Positions 1 to 11,915 of a DNA stretch of 64,000 bases are shown piece by piece. The stretch covers positions 35,445,293 through 35,509,292 of the forward strand of contig NC_092639.1 of assembly GCF_039555335.1 (NCBI RefSeq), in the 5' to 3' direction. The translations under genes and the position numbers were made by a program. The notes below the pieces were generated by a model that worked only from the letters and a program-made list of their open reading frames with translations, ran no database searches and was not told the DNA's origin. Position 1 is the first letter of the stretch. Each line of letters opens with the position of its first letter. The DNA comes from Amphiura filiformis. Taxonomy: Eukaryota > Echinodermata > Ophiuroidea > Amphilepidida > Amphiuridae.

Positions 1-956
1 TTAGACATAGTTACAAAAGATGTCGCTGATGTTCTATATATACTGTTGTGCAATACCACTATAAATCATTACAATCATGTTCATGTGGGTTGAACATTAA
101 AATAAGTCTAAATCGAAATGTACTAGAAATGTTATGGCCATGGTCATGGAGATGGTATATCATCTCTGCTCAATTCATGTGACCGTAACTTCCGCATTGC
201 TCTTATGAACTCTCACCCTCCTGGTGAAAGTGACTTAATTTATGGTTCTGTTTAGGGAATATTCCTGATTGAATGCAAATTCAAGGGAGAGCGTTGCCTA
301 GTAGTATGGAGTACTCGCTTCAGGTGCACGAGATATCTCAGGTTCAATACACGGCGGTGGTAACTTCCTGGGATTTTGGCTTGGAAAACCACATTATGTG
401 GAACTGAAGTTGTAAAGAAGTTTGATTCATTTTAGAATATTGGAGAGTTCTAATAACGGTAACTTCATATTTTGGCATATTTAAGATATTATACCTGCTT
501 ATCGTCTAAGTAAGCTGCATAAGTTTGGTTTATGTTTTTGAGGTCAAACACAAATTGTGATTGTTTGCAAGAAGAGAATAATTAAAAATATTCAATTCAC
601 AGACTACTACAGACTATCCTTCAACAGTCAAAGTCCCTGTGCTTTGTATGCTGTGAATTCTGGCATATTCATGAGGGCCGATAGTTCAATTGTGCATGCC
701 TATAACAATCATACCAGCATTGTGTGTCTATATGCGTATATGCAATAGAGTGTTGCATGTCTTCGCCCCGTAAAAATATGTGGTACATGTATGTGTGTAG
801 CAGTTTCGTCTGTCACACTTCATGGAACAATTGGCCCTCATTATCGGGTGATGCTGAGACTTGGACTGTTTGTGTTTCGTCTGTAGTATTCTGTGATTCA
901 AGTATATTTTGGTGTGAAATAATCCTGAATGCAACAATACCGTTGTCTTCTGACAG
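1..956 (+). other. Intron sequence upstream of the CCDC25 penultimate exon
   Basis: No coding exon is recognised here. The region is AT-rich and ends in a splice acceptor (TCTTCTGACAG) at 956. The earlier CCDC25 exons, which encode the conserved N-terminal domain, must lie before base 1. The short open frames here have no recognisable family features, and the antisense frame at 728..1222 is a shadow of the acidic/basic coiled-coil exon. Confidence 0.5.
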
Positions 957-1174
957 GTGCGATCTGCCAAGGTGGAAAAGAAGATCAATGAAACAGTCAA
1001 CAGACTAAACAAGACCAAAGTAGAAATTGTCAAGCCAAATTTGGCTGAAGAAAGGGAACAACGGGACAGAGAAGAAAGGGAAGAAGCAAAGAAGAAAATG
1101 AAATTAGAGAGGGAAGAAAAGATGGAGAGAGAAAAGGAGGAACGGCGCAAAAATATGGAAGAAGCAGAATTAAG
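957..1174 (+). CDS. CCDC25: CCDC25 penultimate exon (coiled-coil region)
   Basis: The exon starts in phase 0 after TCTTCTGACAG and ends in phase 2 at AG|GTAAGC. It encodes about 72 residues beginning VRSAKVEKKINETVNRLNK, followed by a very charged E/R/K-rich helix (EREQRDREEREEAKKK and so on). This matches the C-terminal half of CCDC25, whose vertebrate version has VEKKVNEILNRLEKTKVE and REERNEKKAQIQE at the same place. The family is a small conserved eukaryotic protein with an N-terminal NFACT-R/DUF814-type domain and a C-terminal coiled coil; vertebrate CCDC25 has been described as a membrane protein that senses extracellular-trap DNA. Joining to the next exon restores the family's C-terminus, so the assignment is strong. 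The upstream exons are outside the window. Confidence 0.9.
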
Positions 1175-1615
1175 GTAAGCTACAAACTGAATTTTTACCA
1201 TTTTTAACAGCACAACAAACATTTTTGAATAGTTATATTACATGTTTGTTAATACCTCGTTGACAGGTGTCATCGAAGTTGGAAAAGATAATAGTTTAAT
1301 CATTTTATTTTCTATTTTTGAATGTGAATATAAGTAGTATAGTTGGCGATATTATGCTTACAATCAATGTAAAAAAGAAGCGCCCACGCAAAATGAATGA
1401 CTTAAACCCCTGGGCTCTTTATCAAATAATATGTACATGTATGGTCCCTTATTCTTGATTCTATTACCCCCACGACCCATTATTCAAAATCGCGCACTGT
1501 GATTTGTTGAAACGCGTCACGTGACAGACCATTAATTAGCGATAAAGTGTCAAGGGCAACAAACTTTATGTTCTTCTATCATCACAGCCTTTGCACAGCA
1601 GAGCGCACAGCACAC

Positions 1616-1722
1616 CTGCTTATGTAGGGGAGAATGGAATGTCAGGGTTGTGTTATTGTATGTGCATACCTGCTTATAGGGAGAATGGAATGTTAGGTTG
1701 TGTTATTGGAATGTGCATACGC
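1616..1722. repeat. Two-copy tandem repeat (about 52 bp)
   Basis: The segment with CTGCTTATAGGGAGAATGG, TGTTATTG and ATGTGCATAC is present twice in direct orientation with a few differences. It is a simple local duplication in the last CCDC25 intron. Confidence 0.6.
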
Positions 1723-1829
1723 TTTGGCTACGCAGTATGCGCTCCACCTTGAGGTAAACAACTTGAAATATTTGGGCAAAAAATTTGATATTTTCTCTTT
1801 AAATCACACTATTTTGTGGTAATAGAATA

Positions 1830-1950
1830 GAAATAAAGGGTGCAGCATTATCCTTTACACGCAAATAATGTGTCCTCACCCATTATTTACGTTTTTACTG
1901 CCTCGGACACATTATTTTCGTGTAAAGGATCATGCATTACCCTTTATTTC
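1830..1950. repeat. Palindromic MITE-like hairpin
   Basis: Left arm GAAATAAAGGGTGCAGCATT... (1830-1875) is the inverted complement of the right arm ending ...ATTACCCTTTATTTC (1905-1950), with a loop of about 30 bp. Arms of about 45 bp with few mismatches suggest a small foldback or MITE in the CCDC25 intron. Confidence 0.65.
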
Positions 1951-2372
1951 TTGATTAAATCAAGAACACATGTCAAGCTCCAGCTACATCCCATCCTACC
2001 TACAATAAATTTATATAGTATTATTAAAGTTCACAACAATACTATCAGGTCGTTGCAACTCATATACTAGCGCAATACAAAAAGGTGGCGACAGCGTCGG
2101 CTTTCCCGGTGTATTACCCTGCGCTGACATGGCGTCCGATGGCGTCGCCAAATTGATTCATGGGCGGGGCCATGTTGGAAAAGTAAAGAAAAATGCTGCT
2201 GGCACCACGATAGTACTAAAAGCTACCTAAAAAAAATATGCGTAGTACTGTGGAGACTTATGCTAATTAAAGAAAAATGCTCCTGCCACCTACGTCCACA
2301 TGTTCCAAGTGTGACGTCGCTCTATATACTTAGTCCATGATACTATATACACCCCTTGTCCATTTATTTCAG

Positions 2373-2454
2373 AAATTACACCACATTGATGACATCAGAA
2401 AACATGACTTCAAACGCAGACATCGATTCCGACGCCTCAGACGATTTCATGTGA
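2373..2454 (+). CDS. CCDC25: CCDC25 last exon (C-terminus and stop)
   Basis: The acceptor is ATTTATTTCAG. The first base completes the split Arg codon, and the exon then encodes NYTTLMTSENMTSNADIDSD, then ASDDFM and a TGA stop at 2452-2454. The vertebrate protein ends in a similar Ser/Asp-rich tail with DSDEFM, so both the reading frame and the terminus agree. No canonical AATAAA was found in the next roughly 600 bases, so the 3' UTR end is not placed. Confidence 0.9.
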
Positions 2455-3640
2455 CAACCAAAAATCAAATGTACATGTAATATCCAAACAAAATATTTTG
2501 TACAGACATTTTCGCTAGTATCTTCTCATCATATAGTGTGTATAATTAATCACAAATATCTTTTAAGTTGGATTAGAAAGATGATATTAGTGCCAAGCTG
2601 ACAGGGTTCTTTTTTTGGATATTTTTTGAACCACCCTGTGCTTAGATTTCATATTCATTTTGTAAGATAATTGAGGGTTTATTTGAGATCCAAATTACTT
2701 GCAGCCGTCGAAAACTTAAAAGAAAAGAGAGAAAGGAAAAATGTTTCATATATTGGACTGCAACTTGGAGATAACCTTGGGGCATTCTGTAAATATTGTA
2801 CACAGCATCTGCAAGTTTAAAGTATTATTGTATAGTAATTGCATTGTTGTTCAAGCTTCATACAACTTACATTGATGCTAATAGAGCTGTCAGGCTCAAA
2901 TGTGGCATTTGCTTATCACCAATTGAGAGTTACAAACATTCCAGGTAAGTTGTAACAACCAAAGGGTTTACACTTGAAGAATCCAGATTCCGCCATGTTT
3001 ACATGGAGGACAAAATAGTGTAGCTCCAAAGTATTTTGCCATGCACCTGCAATCCCGGTCATAATTGTTCGGACACTTTAACATGGGTACTTCAAACATG
3101 CCCCCATTCCCCCCGATCAATGTTGTTTTTTATTTTTTATGGTCATGCACCCCTAGAAACATCCAACATTGATTGGTGGGGCAGGGAGAGGGTTGTAGTA
3201 GTAGGAGATGGTTCAGACTTCACACCAAAGAAAGCGAAATTTTAATATGTCAAGTATAACAGAAATGCGGTTTCAAACAGTCCTACTTTGACACAAGTGT
3301 TCGAACTATTTATGTCCGGGATTGTGGTATACTTTGTTTTAAAATGTATACTTGTTTACATTGTGTGTGTAGCTCATCATGCCAATAACTCGCGCTAATT
3401 GTTATATGCATGCAAACCTTTGTAATTGGTCAAGTCGATATCAAGCTTTTGCCTACACAATTATTGTTAATTTACCATAGCATTACGTATAGGACTGGTC
3501 AATTCTTACCACTTTGAACATGGCAAGTACTTGCCCAGCTGTAAACTGAAGTATTTTAGTAAAACTTGAATGGTCATGCACTTGGCAAAATATTTTGAAA
3601 CCCTCTTTGGCAAGTGTGAACCATAGCAATGAGACCAATC
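2455..3640. other. CCDC25 3' UTR and intergenic DNA
   Basis: AT-rich sequence begins directly after the CCDC25 stop. The first several hundred bases are presumably 3' UTR. No further exon, RNA gene or clear transposon is visible. Confidence 0.5.
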
Positions 3641-3682
3641 TTTACTAATGAATAAGGTGATCAAATAGAGCAAATGGTCTAA

Positions 3683-3857
3683 TCCATTTAAAATCCACAC
3701 TCCTCCTGTGGAAGAGTTTGGAAATATCTTCCATAGAGGGAGTATGAATTTCAAATAGAATTAGCGCATTCAAACTCTATTTGAAGCTCATGCTCCTTCT
3801 GTATAATATTCAGATTTGATCTTTTCAAGAGGGTGTATGAAATTCATATGGAGCTGC
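3683..3857. repeat. Palindromic repeat units, left part (interrupted)
   Basis: Two units of about 85-90 bp, each a small palindrome with the pattern CATTTNAAATCCACACTCC...TGGAAGAT...ATCTTCCA...GGGAGTATGAATTTCAAATNG. The same unit resumes at 4531, directly after the TTAA-flanked foldback, and related copies lie at 39321-39445 and 39868-39962. This is an old dispersed family that was here before the foldback inserted. Confidence 0.65.
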
Positions 3858-3861
3858 TTAA

Positions 3862-4526
3862 GGGAACTGGAATGAGCGTTTTGAGCATTTCAACAGCATT
3901 TTTTGTGGGACATGAGAGCACATCAGACATATCGAATTGCATTCTGAATACTGAAGAATGTCTTTCTGATATCAAATAATTTTCATTTTATGAAATTCAC
4001 GATATAATACAAATTTTATGACAAATTATTAAAATTTGATATTTTTCACATTTTGAAATATAACAGTCCTCAAAGTAAATTTTATAAATTTAATGATATA
4101 GTCTTAAAGTGTATGTAGCTGGGAGGAAAAGCCGACGATCAATTGAAAATTTTGACTTTTCATATTGAAGATATGGATTTTTTCCCAAAAGACCTAATTT
4201 TTTTTGGTATTTTGGGAAAAAAATCCATATCTTCAATACGAAAGGTCAACATTTTCAATTGATGGTCGGCTTTTCATCCCACCTACATACACTTTAGGTA
4301 GAAATCATCAGATTTATAAAGTTTACTTGAGTACTGTTAAATATCAAAAATATCAATTTTAATGATTTGCCATAAAATGTGTATTACAATTTACATTGCG
4401 AATTTCAAAAAATCAAAATATTTGATATCAGAAGGCCATTCTTCGTAATTCAGAATGCAATTCGATATGTCTGATGTGCTCTAATGTCCCACAATAAATA
4501 CTGTCTAAACGTTCATACCCCTTCCC
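3862..4526. mobile_element. TTAA-flanked foldback element (665 bp)
   Basis: The two halves are nearly complete inverted complements of each other around a centre near 4200. For example, the left half has ATATGGATTTTTTCCCAAAA and the right half has TTTTGGGAAAAAAATCCATA. The outer ends are GGGAACTGGAATGAGCGTTT and its imperfect complement ending in TTCCC. TTAA occurs on both sides (3858-3861 and 4527-4530), which is the target duplication typical of piggyBac-type elements. There is no coding capacity. The flanking DNA is one repeat copy split at TTAA. Confidence 0.8.
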
Positions 4527-4530
4527 TTAA

Positions 4531-4622
4531 TGTGTTGATTCCATTTGATATTCATTCTTTCCCTGTGAAAGATATTTCCAAAATCTTCCACAGGGGGAGT
4601 ATGGATTTCAACTGGGATACCC
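4531..4622. repeat. Palindromic repeat unit, right part
   Basis: This continues the family at 3683-3857 (CCATTTGATATTCATTC... to ...GGGGGAGTATGGATTTCAAC). Together they form the host repeat into which the foldback jumped. Confidence 0.6.
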
Positions 4623-5616
4623 CAATGTGAGTCCTGGTATCCTGTGATTCAATAGCTTCAATCTTCGTTGAATATCACATTGCCAGTCATGATAATAACA
4701 TACATTACCATATAGCATTATGAATTCAAAGTGATTTCAAAATATTGATGGGTACATGGCTAAATCCCCATGACTTCTGTTTTCTGTTGCACATATTATA
4801 GGCACACAAGCGCATCATATCAAGAGGTGAGGGCTCAGTGCAACACTGTCCTATTTCCATTATGCGATTAATTGCACTTGAGTCTGGGTTTGCAATACTC
4901 CCTATTCCAGAAGAATACAGCACTAATTTTTTTGGAATTAAAAAAATATTATCCTGCATTGCCAAATGAAATCCTAATCCTTTTAGTTACATGTAGTTCT
5001 AACTGGCAATAAAAGTCAAATGATAATATTTTTGCAATTTGATGGGAAATGGGCCAAAAATGTACAATTTGCATGTTTTCTTACAATTTGTTAGTCATAG
5101 ACTTTGGACAAGTGTAAGCATTCAAATTCTTGAGTCTAGGCTAACAGCTCATAATTTCATGTTATTTTATGTTATTTTTGATAATTGGTAAAAGATTAGA
5201 AAATTAGTTGTACAAGTCTTTGAGCGTGATTGTCACAGCATACAAAAACGCCCTAAAAATTTGTGTTTTTGGCCCTTATTTCCCCCAATTGACCAAACAT
5301 TAAAATGTGACTTTCATTAGAAGTTAGGAGTAAAATATCTTTTTAATCAAAAAAAAAATAGTGCTGCATTTTTCTGGAATAGGGATTACATGCAGCAACT
5401 TAGGTCTGTTGGAGATAATGCTATGTAAGGTCTGGGGCTTTATTGAGGATAGAAATGGAGATATGTCATTGTTATCACTGGAAAGGCCAGTGGTACCAAA
5501 GTCTTGATTTTCAACAAAAATGGAGGTGAGACACATGTTGTGCTGAGCTCTCGAGATGAATAAATGATGTGTTATTATTGCAAAGATTCTCATAATTATA
5601 TTATAAACATGACATA
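4623..5616. other. Intergenic, nothing recognised
   Basis: Low-complexity AT-rich intergenic sequence. The short open frames have no family features and no splice context. Confidence 0.4.
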
Positions 5617-5829
5617 TATAGTCTGTCCACATAGAAGTACAAAGTAAATAGACCTCGGAAACTAGAGGTATGAGAATAATTATTTCAGCGCAATGCTTCT
5701 TTGGCGCGCCAACTGCTGCGCGATTTGTATACCACGCTCTTTACGCGTCGCGTCGCGCTCGCGTGTGACGCAAAGCATCGACCCCCGATGCCACAGATTT
5801 GGTTTGTACTTCTAAGTGGACAGACTGTA
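5617..5829. mobile_element. MITE with about 27-bp inverted ends
   Basis: The left end TATAGTCTGTCCACATAGAA (5617) and the right end ...AGTGGACAGACTGTA (to 5829) are inverted complements over about 27 bp with two differences. The inside is unusually CpG-rich for the window (CGCGTCGCGTCGCGCTCGCG). It is non-coding, with TA at the outer ends. Confidence 0.65.
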
Positions 5830-5866
5830 GTATTCACACTTCCTGCCTAAAAGTGCCCGTTAGATT

Positions 5867-6480
5867 AACCCTAACAGGACTGTATACTACAAAATACTAC
5901 TTGATATATGCGCTGTTTGTGCGTGCATCCCACATGGTGTGATGACGCAATCGCCCTAAGTGATATATAGGCACGGTTTCGCTAGTCAGCGAAGCTCAAG
6001 ACCCATGTCAAAGTGTCGCCGACCGAGTGCTTGGCATGCGAGGGGTCTCGGGTTCGAATCCCACCCAGAGCAAACAACTTCTTTCTTTGTTTTCTCTCTT
6101 TATTCCTTCCTTCTTTCCCTTCCCGTTGCCAAAAAGCCCTTAGGCAGTTAGGGTTAGGTTACCACTTATCGAAACTCAGTATAGGCTTCCTTAACTCTAA
6201 CAGGACTGTATACTACAAAATACTACTTGATATGCGCTGTTCGTGCGTGCATCCCACGTGGTGTGATGACGCAATAGCCCTAAGTGATATATACATGTAG
6301 GCACGGTTTCGCTAGTCAGTGAAGCCCAAGACCCGTGGCAAAGTGTCGCCGACCGAGTGCTTGGCATGCGAGGGGTCTCGGATTTGAATCCCACCCAGAG
6401 CAAACAACGTCTTTCTTTGTTTTCTCTCTTTATTCCTTCCTTCTTTCCCTTCCTGTCGCCAAAAAGCCCTTAGGCGGTTA
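5867..6480 (+). repeat. Tandem duplication (period 326 bp) with tRNA-like segments
   Basis: Two direct copies begin at CTAACAGGACTGTATACTAC (5871 and 6197). Each contains a tRNA-like stretch: a possible A box near GCTAGTCAG and a B box, GGGTTCGAATCCC in copy 1 (6050-6062) and GGATTTGAATCCC in copy 2. Each is followed by a pyrimidine-rich tail (TTTCTCTCTTTATTCCTTCC). This looks like a tRNA-related SINE or retroposon unit that was tandemly duplicated. It does not fold convincingly as a functional tRNA gene. Confidence 0.65.
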
Positions 6481-9205
6481 GGATGAAATTAATCCTCTCT
6501 CCAACCACCAGAGTGAAAGAATTACAATTATCAGGGAAATGACTCAGATATACCATCAGACACATGGTTTTATATAACAATGTCTGTTATTTTATTTTGG
6601 ATAGTAGAATGAAATGATGGTTTTGTTTTATTACTTTTCATAAGGATATGTATACTTAAAAGAAGGCACATGAATTTAATAAGATGATTATGGTAGAGTC
6701 AAGAATATTTGTACATGTTGCCAGTCTAGAAATGTTTTTCTCACATATGGTTTATTTTTATTGGACATGAAGTAGAGTTCTGAACTCATACCTTCCCTAC
6801 TAGTAATTGCTTTCAATTTAATAAAACTAGTTAATGGAAACTTGTTATTATATTAAGAATGGTGCATGTATATATCAATCAACAATTACACTGTATACAA
6901 TTATCCATGTAATGGCTATGTTCTGTATAAAATAAACTAGTATATTATAGATGTGCATATTGAAGCTTAATAATACAGCCTAAATAAGTCTGTATTGCTC
7001 TTTTCTGACTGATCTAAAAATCTGGAAAAATTGGGTCACTTTTTTTCTGTGTATTTGGTATAGATTTATGCAAAATGTTTTGCTTGTTTGTAATTTGTAC
7101 CGCAAAGCTGTGATATAATAAAAAATGAACCTGATACACATTATCACACAGTTGTTTGATGGGATCATGTATAACTAAATTTTAGGTTTAAACAGCTAAA
7201 AGTGATATCGTGCTAATGTATACACTATACAGATGCTTTTAAGTCGTTCTGAACTTTAATTTCCCCTCTTTTACAAAATTATTCACTTTTATAGTATTTT
7301 TTAAAGCTTTTTCGGATATAAAATGTATCTATTAATGACAAAATTGGTGGCGCTATTTAGTTACTGGAAATTACCCTTTCAAGCTTTTTATACAAATAAT
7401 TCCTTTTATTGTTTGATAAAATATATTTATAAAATTTTGTTGTTGCTTGTTTCACCTATTCCAGCTGTTTGCTTGTTTCACCTAACCCTTGCAAATAAAG
7501 AAACATGATTTAGGATAAATAGCGCCATCTATAGGTTGCATTTAGTTAATAATGAAGCCAATTCTATATACACCAAACAGCCGTGATCAATCAATGTTTG
7601 CCACAGTATTTATGGGGACTTTGCTTTTTTTATTATGAATATGGCAAAATATTTAAGAAAAAGCAAACCAACCAACTGACCCTAATAATAGGGATAACCA
7701 TCAAAATTTCATGTTGACCCTATTGCTACAAAAGATTGTTTTCTGAGTAGAACTAATCAACAGAAGTATTTTGGTGGTTAAATGGTCAAAATCGGTCAAA
7801 AACTTTTCAATTATGAATTATCAAAGTTTCCCATTCTGACCGGTCATTGGAGCGAAATAAAATGACAAGGTCCAAAAATAGCAGTTGGGAGCAAAATTGG
7901 CATAAGCATATATTTACCTTTATATATTTCTTTATTTTAACATATTTGCAAACATGAAACAAGCATATTGTGAAAGTATCAAAGGGGTTTCTAATGAAAT
8001 GGCACTTTACTAGTCACTGGCATAACTTATTTTTTTCAAACCAAGGCATTGAAATCATGCATTTAGAGGACATTTGCCAAAAATCATCCAAGATAGCCGA
8101 TATGGCACAAAATCAAAATTGCACTAAGTAGGTGAACTTTTTTTTCACAACCAAGAATTTCAATGTTATTGGGTTTAATATGACCAATTAGTAGGTGTAT
8201 GTAAACAAAATCTTAAGTTTTGAAGGTCATTGACTCATTCACAACAATAGAGATTATCCTCATCATGCTCATGTGTATTCCTGTAGTATTCCTCATTCAA
8301 ACCAAAGTAGCACTCAATACATTATGAGTATCTTTGTTCAAACCAATTCAATGCTTGACCTCGGAGTTACCTGCATGACTATTGCGGGCTATTTTGAAAC
8401 AGTTATGGTTGCACATTCAGGTACTTCTTTTGAAAGTCCTAAACAAGGTATAGCCAGCAGCAAGTTGTAGATGTTATAGGCCTAAATATAAGAAAAGCGT
8501 TTAGGGTTAAGATCAGGTGAACAATACATCGAATGAGCACGAAACTTCACATTTATGTTCAGAAAGGTGTCTTCTTAACATGATTTGAAAGGAATATAAA
8601 AATTCCAAAGGGAAGCTGGTGATTTAATTTGTAACTCGAGATCTACTTGTTCAATTTTTAACCTTTTTACAGAGGGTATGATAGAGGTATTACTGGCAAC
8701 TCTGCCAAATTACAGCTCAGTAGGCCACGTTTTTCACCTGATCTTACTGATTTGAATATTTTGTGCCATTCTTGAGCAGTGCTAAACTCAGCCACTGGCA
8801 ATTAAAGCGCACTGTGGCGATGGACCAATTTTGACTCGCACTTACAGAAAAACAAAATAAGTTATGTTGCTGTAATTTGCAAAATAGTTACAAAATATAA
8901 TTGGCAGTAACTTCCCCAAATTTTACAGAAAAATATTGAAAAATAAAAGAATGAGATCAATTTAGAAATGTATGTGCAAGCAGTGCACAGTTGAGCTCCC
9001 TGCATGTCTATGGGAGTGTTCTAATCAAGTTGATGGTTCATTGGTCATCCCTACTAATAACTGTGGAGCTGTAATTAGGGCAATACAAACATATCTTTTT
9101 TAAGTTTAGTGTAAATGGTAGAAAATGGTTTTGCATAATTTGAAAAGTATTAAATATTATTGTAATATGTATCCACTTTTTTTTGTACATTACATGTAAG
9201 AAGAA
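6481..9205. other. Intergenic, mostly unassigned
   Basis: No gene is supported. A weak inverted pair (TTAAGATCAGGTGAA near 8506 and TTCACCTGATCTTAC near 8733) may mark a degenerate MITE of about 240 bp. A second weak pair (GTGGCGCTATTTAG / AATAGCGCCA) lies at 7346-7533. Confidence 0.4.
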
Positions 9206-9207
9206 TG

Positions 9208-9355
9208 TTGTCGTTGGGCAGGAAAAACCTTGTATGTGTCTTTGGCCCTTGAACATGTTTAAAGTAAAACTGCCAACACGTTACATCTATGGAGGTTTTG
9301 CTTTAAACATGTTCAGGGGCCAAAGGCACATGGGAGGTTTTTCCTGCCCAACGAC
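9208..9355. mobile_element. MITE family A, copy 1
   Basis: Arms of about 60 bp: TTGTCGTTGGGCAGGAAAAA... on the left, ...TTTTTCCTGCCCAACGACA on the right. Inside the arms, TTTGGCCC...GAACATGTTTAAAG pairs with CTTTAAACATGTTC...GGGCCAAA. A second diverged copy is at 50149-50289, which shows this is a dispersed family rather than a chance hairpin. Confidence 0.75.
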
Positions 9356-10290
9356 ATTGTCAAAACTGATCATCGCAACTGGTGAAAGGAAAATTCAGTT
9401 TACATTAACAGGCAGGTATGTGACTAAAGGTTGTCTTCAAGATGGGGTACACAAGGTTTGCATAGTGGTTTCAAATCGTGCTTGGAATCTCTGCAGGGCT
9501 CAAATTTCAGGGAGGCCACCAAGGCCATTGCCTGCCCTTTTTCAGTTTTGTCATTGGTTCCCCTGAGTTTTTGTCAACTTCAAAGCATTCTGCATCACTT
9601 GTTGACCTTGGTGCCCTTCTTTGTCTTTGCCTGGTGGCCTTGAAAATGGGTGACCAAAAAATTTAAAATTGAGGCCTGAATCTCAGTTTGCATCAGGACT
9701 GTACATTTTATGGTGCCATATTTTCGCATCTTTTCTTGCTTTTAGCCCTTTCTCGCTTATTCAGCTCAAATTGTGAGTTTGTTTTATAATTTTGTCTACC
9801 TTAAAAAGGATATTACAATTCCAATTCTTTCCTGAATTTGATAGAAATAATTGAACACATTAAGGGGAGCCCTCTGTTGGTCAAACTAAGAGATGATGTA
9901 ATGGCATATAATTCAGTGACCATTAGACCATAGACCTTAAATGGTCTATGATTAGACCCAACCATAGATTGTTCTTGTTTGTGTAAGGGTTACAAATTTT
10001 GAAAACTGATCTATTGGTGTACCAAAATATATGTTCCAAACTAACCTTCCTGTGTTATCCTGGCACTCAATATAAATTATGAAGCAAACTATGTAGGAAC
10101 ATTTATGGATGTAAATAAGGTTTTAGCTCTCAACTTTGTTTCAGATAGACATTTGATTTATAAAAAGACCATACATAATAGGGACATACAAATAACATAA
10201 AATAACGTAGTAAACTGTGCTTCATTGAAGTAAGACATGCTTATTTTGCTCTGAGCTTATCTTGTTTGCTACTGAGTTCTATTTGAACTT
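9356..10290. other. Intergenic, nothing recognised
   Basis: Short open frames near 9431-9666 overlap in several phases and show no domain. No other structure is seen. Confidence 0.35.
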
Positions 10291-10780
10291 GCCTTAATTT
10301 TTTGACTTGAATTTGTTTTTAAACTACACACAGCATGTAGTTTTCGTTGTTTGCTTTTATATTTTGTTGTCTGTCCCTGAAGAAGAGCAGTTTATCTGCT
10401 CGAAACGTCGGTTGTTTTTTGTTTGTTTGGTTTTGTTTGTCTGCTCCAGGTTATTTTGTACTGTTTTGCTGACACTTCTGTGGGCTCTGAAATTGTCAAT
10501 TTTTGGCCATCGAACTTTGCCTGTTTTGGTACCTACATTGGTTGTTTGGTTTACCGAGTGTGCACAGTGATTTACATCATTGATCCTTGTTGTTTTTACA
10601 GGTTTAGCACTTTTGTGAGCCTTGGAACTGGTAATTTTTGGCCAGCGAACTTTGCCTACTTCCTATGCCTACATTTGCTGGTTTTGCCCCCCCCTGCATA
10701 TTGTCTAGTCTGTATTTTACATGTTTCCCCACATCAAGTTGGTGTACCTTGCTCGTTTTCTTTTCTAACATAAAAATAGT
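10291..10780 (+). mobile_element. Penelope-like retroelement end fragment (with hammerhead motif)
   Basis: The segment holds a hammerhead-like core (10377-10408, listed separately). After it comes an imperfect direct repeat of about 155 bp: CAATTTTTGGCCATCGAACT at 10498 and TAATTTTTGGCCAGCGAACT at 10631. Penelope-like elements are known to carry hammerhead motifs in their terminal repeats. No reverse transcriptase frame remains here, so this is at most a terminal fragment. Confidence 0.45.
10377..10408 (+). ncRNA. Hammerhead-ribozyme-like motif
   Basis: CTGAAGA (10377-10383) matches the CUGANGA core. GAGCAG (10385-10390), TTTAT and CTGCTC (10396-10401) form a perfect 6-bp stem II. GAAAC (10402-10406), the second core box, is followed by GTC, a typical cleavage triplet. 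Spacing and order fit the minimal hammerheads of Penelope-like elements with very short stem III. Activity cannot be judged from sequence. Confidence 0.55.
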
Positions 10781-11914
10781 TTGTATAGCTCCTCTTGAAA
10801 GCTGCCCGATGCTTATGTACATGCTCAATTAGCATTTTGTACAAATTTTATTTCAAATTTGAATGCTGTTCTTTTTTAATGGACCTTTACATTTTACATG
10901 TGAAGTCTATGGAGATGAAGATTAGAGAAGGCTGGAAAAGATGCTATTCAAGTATAACCTCATTTTAGGCACTCATAAAAAAGAACCGCATACAATTGTG
11001 TATTAACAAAATGTTCATGTATAGAATGTTACTTAATGAGCAACTACAAATATAATTAAATACTACTGGAGAGGTGGCTATAGCCAAAATTAAAATGTTC
11101 TATATCTTTGTGGTTATGAAAACAAGGTTGTCTAATCTTCAGTCGGCACCCTGTAAGTCGTCAATCAGTACCCACCTGATGTACCTAAATGTGACACAAT
11201 CTGGTCCATAGGGGACTAAAGGCAGCAAATTTGAAATGGAGTTAAAGGCAGAAATATGGAATAAAAAACAAAATACACATAAGAAAATACACATCACAAA
11301 ACCTCAGAACTTTAGAACCAAGTATGCTAGACCTGTATTTTTCTGTATACGATTACCTAATGTTTGTATAAAATAATAATTATAGTAACTCAATTTTCAA
11401 AAATGCTTCCTTTGGCCCCATGGAGCAGAATGTGTCACATGTATGTAGTCTGTATTTTTTTTTAAAAATGAGAGCGCTGTCTTCCAGCCTTGTTTTCTTT
11501 TCAGACGCTAAATGATATGAATTTGGTGTCTAAATTATGAGTGATATGATAATGGTATGCCACTTCTGGTTTTTACCCGATAACACTTTTCAACATATGA
11601 AGAGCTTTGTTGCAAAACCCCTTACATCCACTTGCACAATTTTGAGAACACATCAAAAAATCATCAAAAAAATATCTAATATAAGGTTTTTTTTAACAAA
11701 AGTAGTTTTTGGTAGGCTGCTCATCCTACCCAAGCAGGCCTCCAGGCTGGTTACCATTAAAAAGCAAAGGAAAACTTCTTTTTGACGTAATTAGGATAAT
11801 ATTGAAATTTGCTTTGTTTTACCAGGTCAAAATAAATATTTGATTGGTTGATTCATTGCTAGAAACAATGAATGAGGCCAATTCCAATTTAAAGGGAACA
11901 TTACAAATATAACA
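10781..11914. other. Intergenic, nothing recognised
   Basis: No conserved frame, RNA gene or clear repeat structure was found in this stretch. Confidence 0.35.
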
Positions 11915-11915
11915 T

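Larger units (their letters stand above)
1175..2372 (+). other. Last intron of CCDC25
   Basis: The intron runs from GTAAGC to ATTTATTTCAG, phase 2. It contains a tandem near-duplication of about 52 bp near 1616-1722 (GAGAATGGAATGT... twice) and a palindromic hairpin at 1830-1950, listed separately. No exon is seen inside it. Confidence 0.75.

Noticed and set aside
728-1222. A 164-codon antisense open frame rich in Ser/Phe/Leu
   Set aside because: Shadow of the CCDC25 coiled-coil exon on the opposite strand.
1838-2070. 76-codon open frame in the last CCDC25 intron
   Set aside because: It overlaps a palindromic hairpin and shows no homology or coding features.
5975-6072. A tRNA gene
   Set aside because: B box present, but no complete cloverleaf with acceptor pairing was found, and it lies in a duplicated retroposon-like unit.
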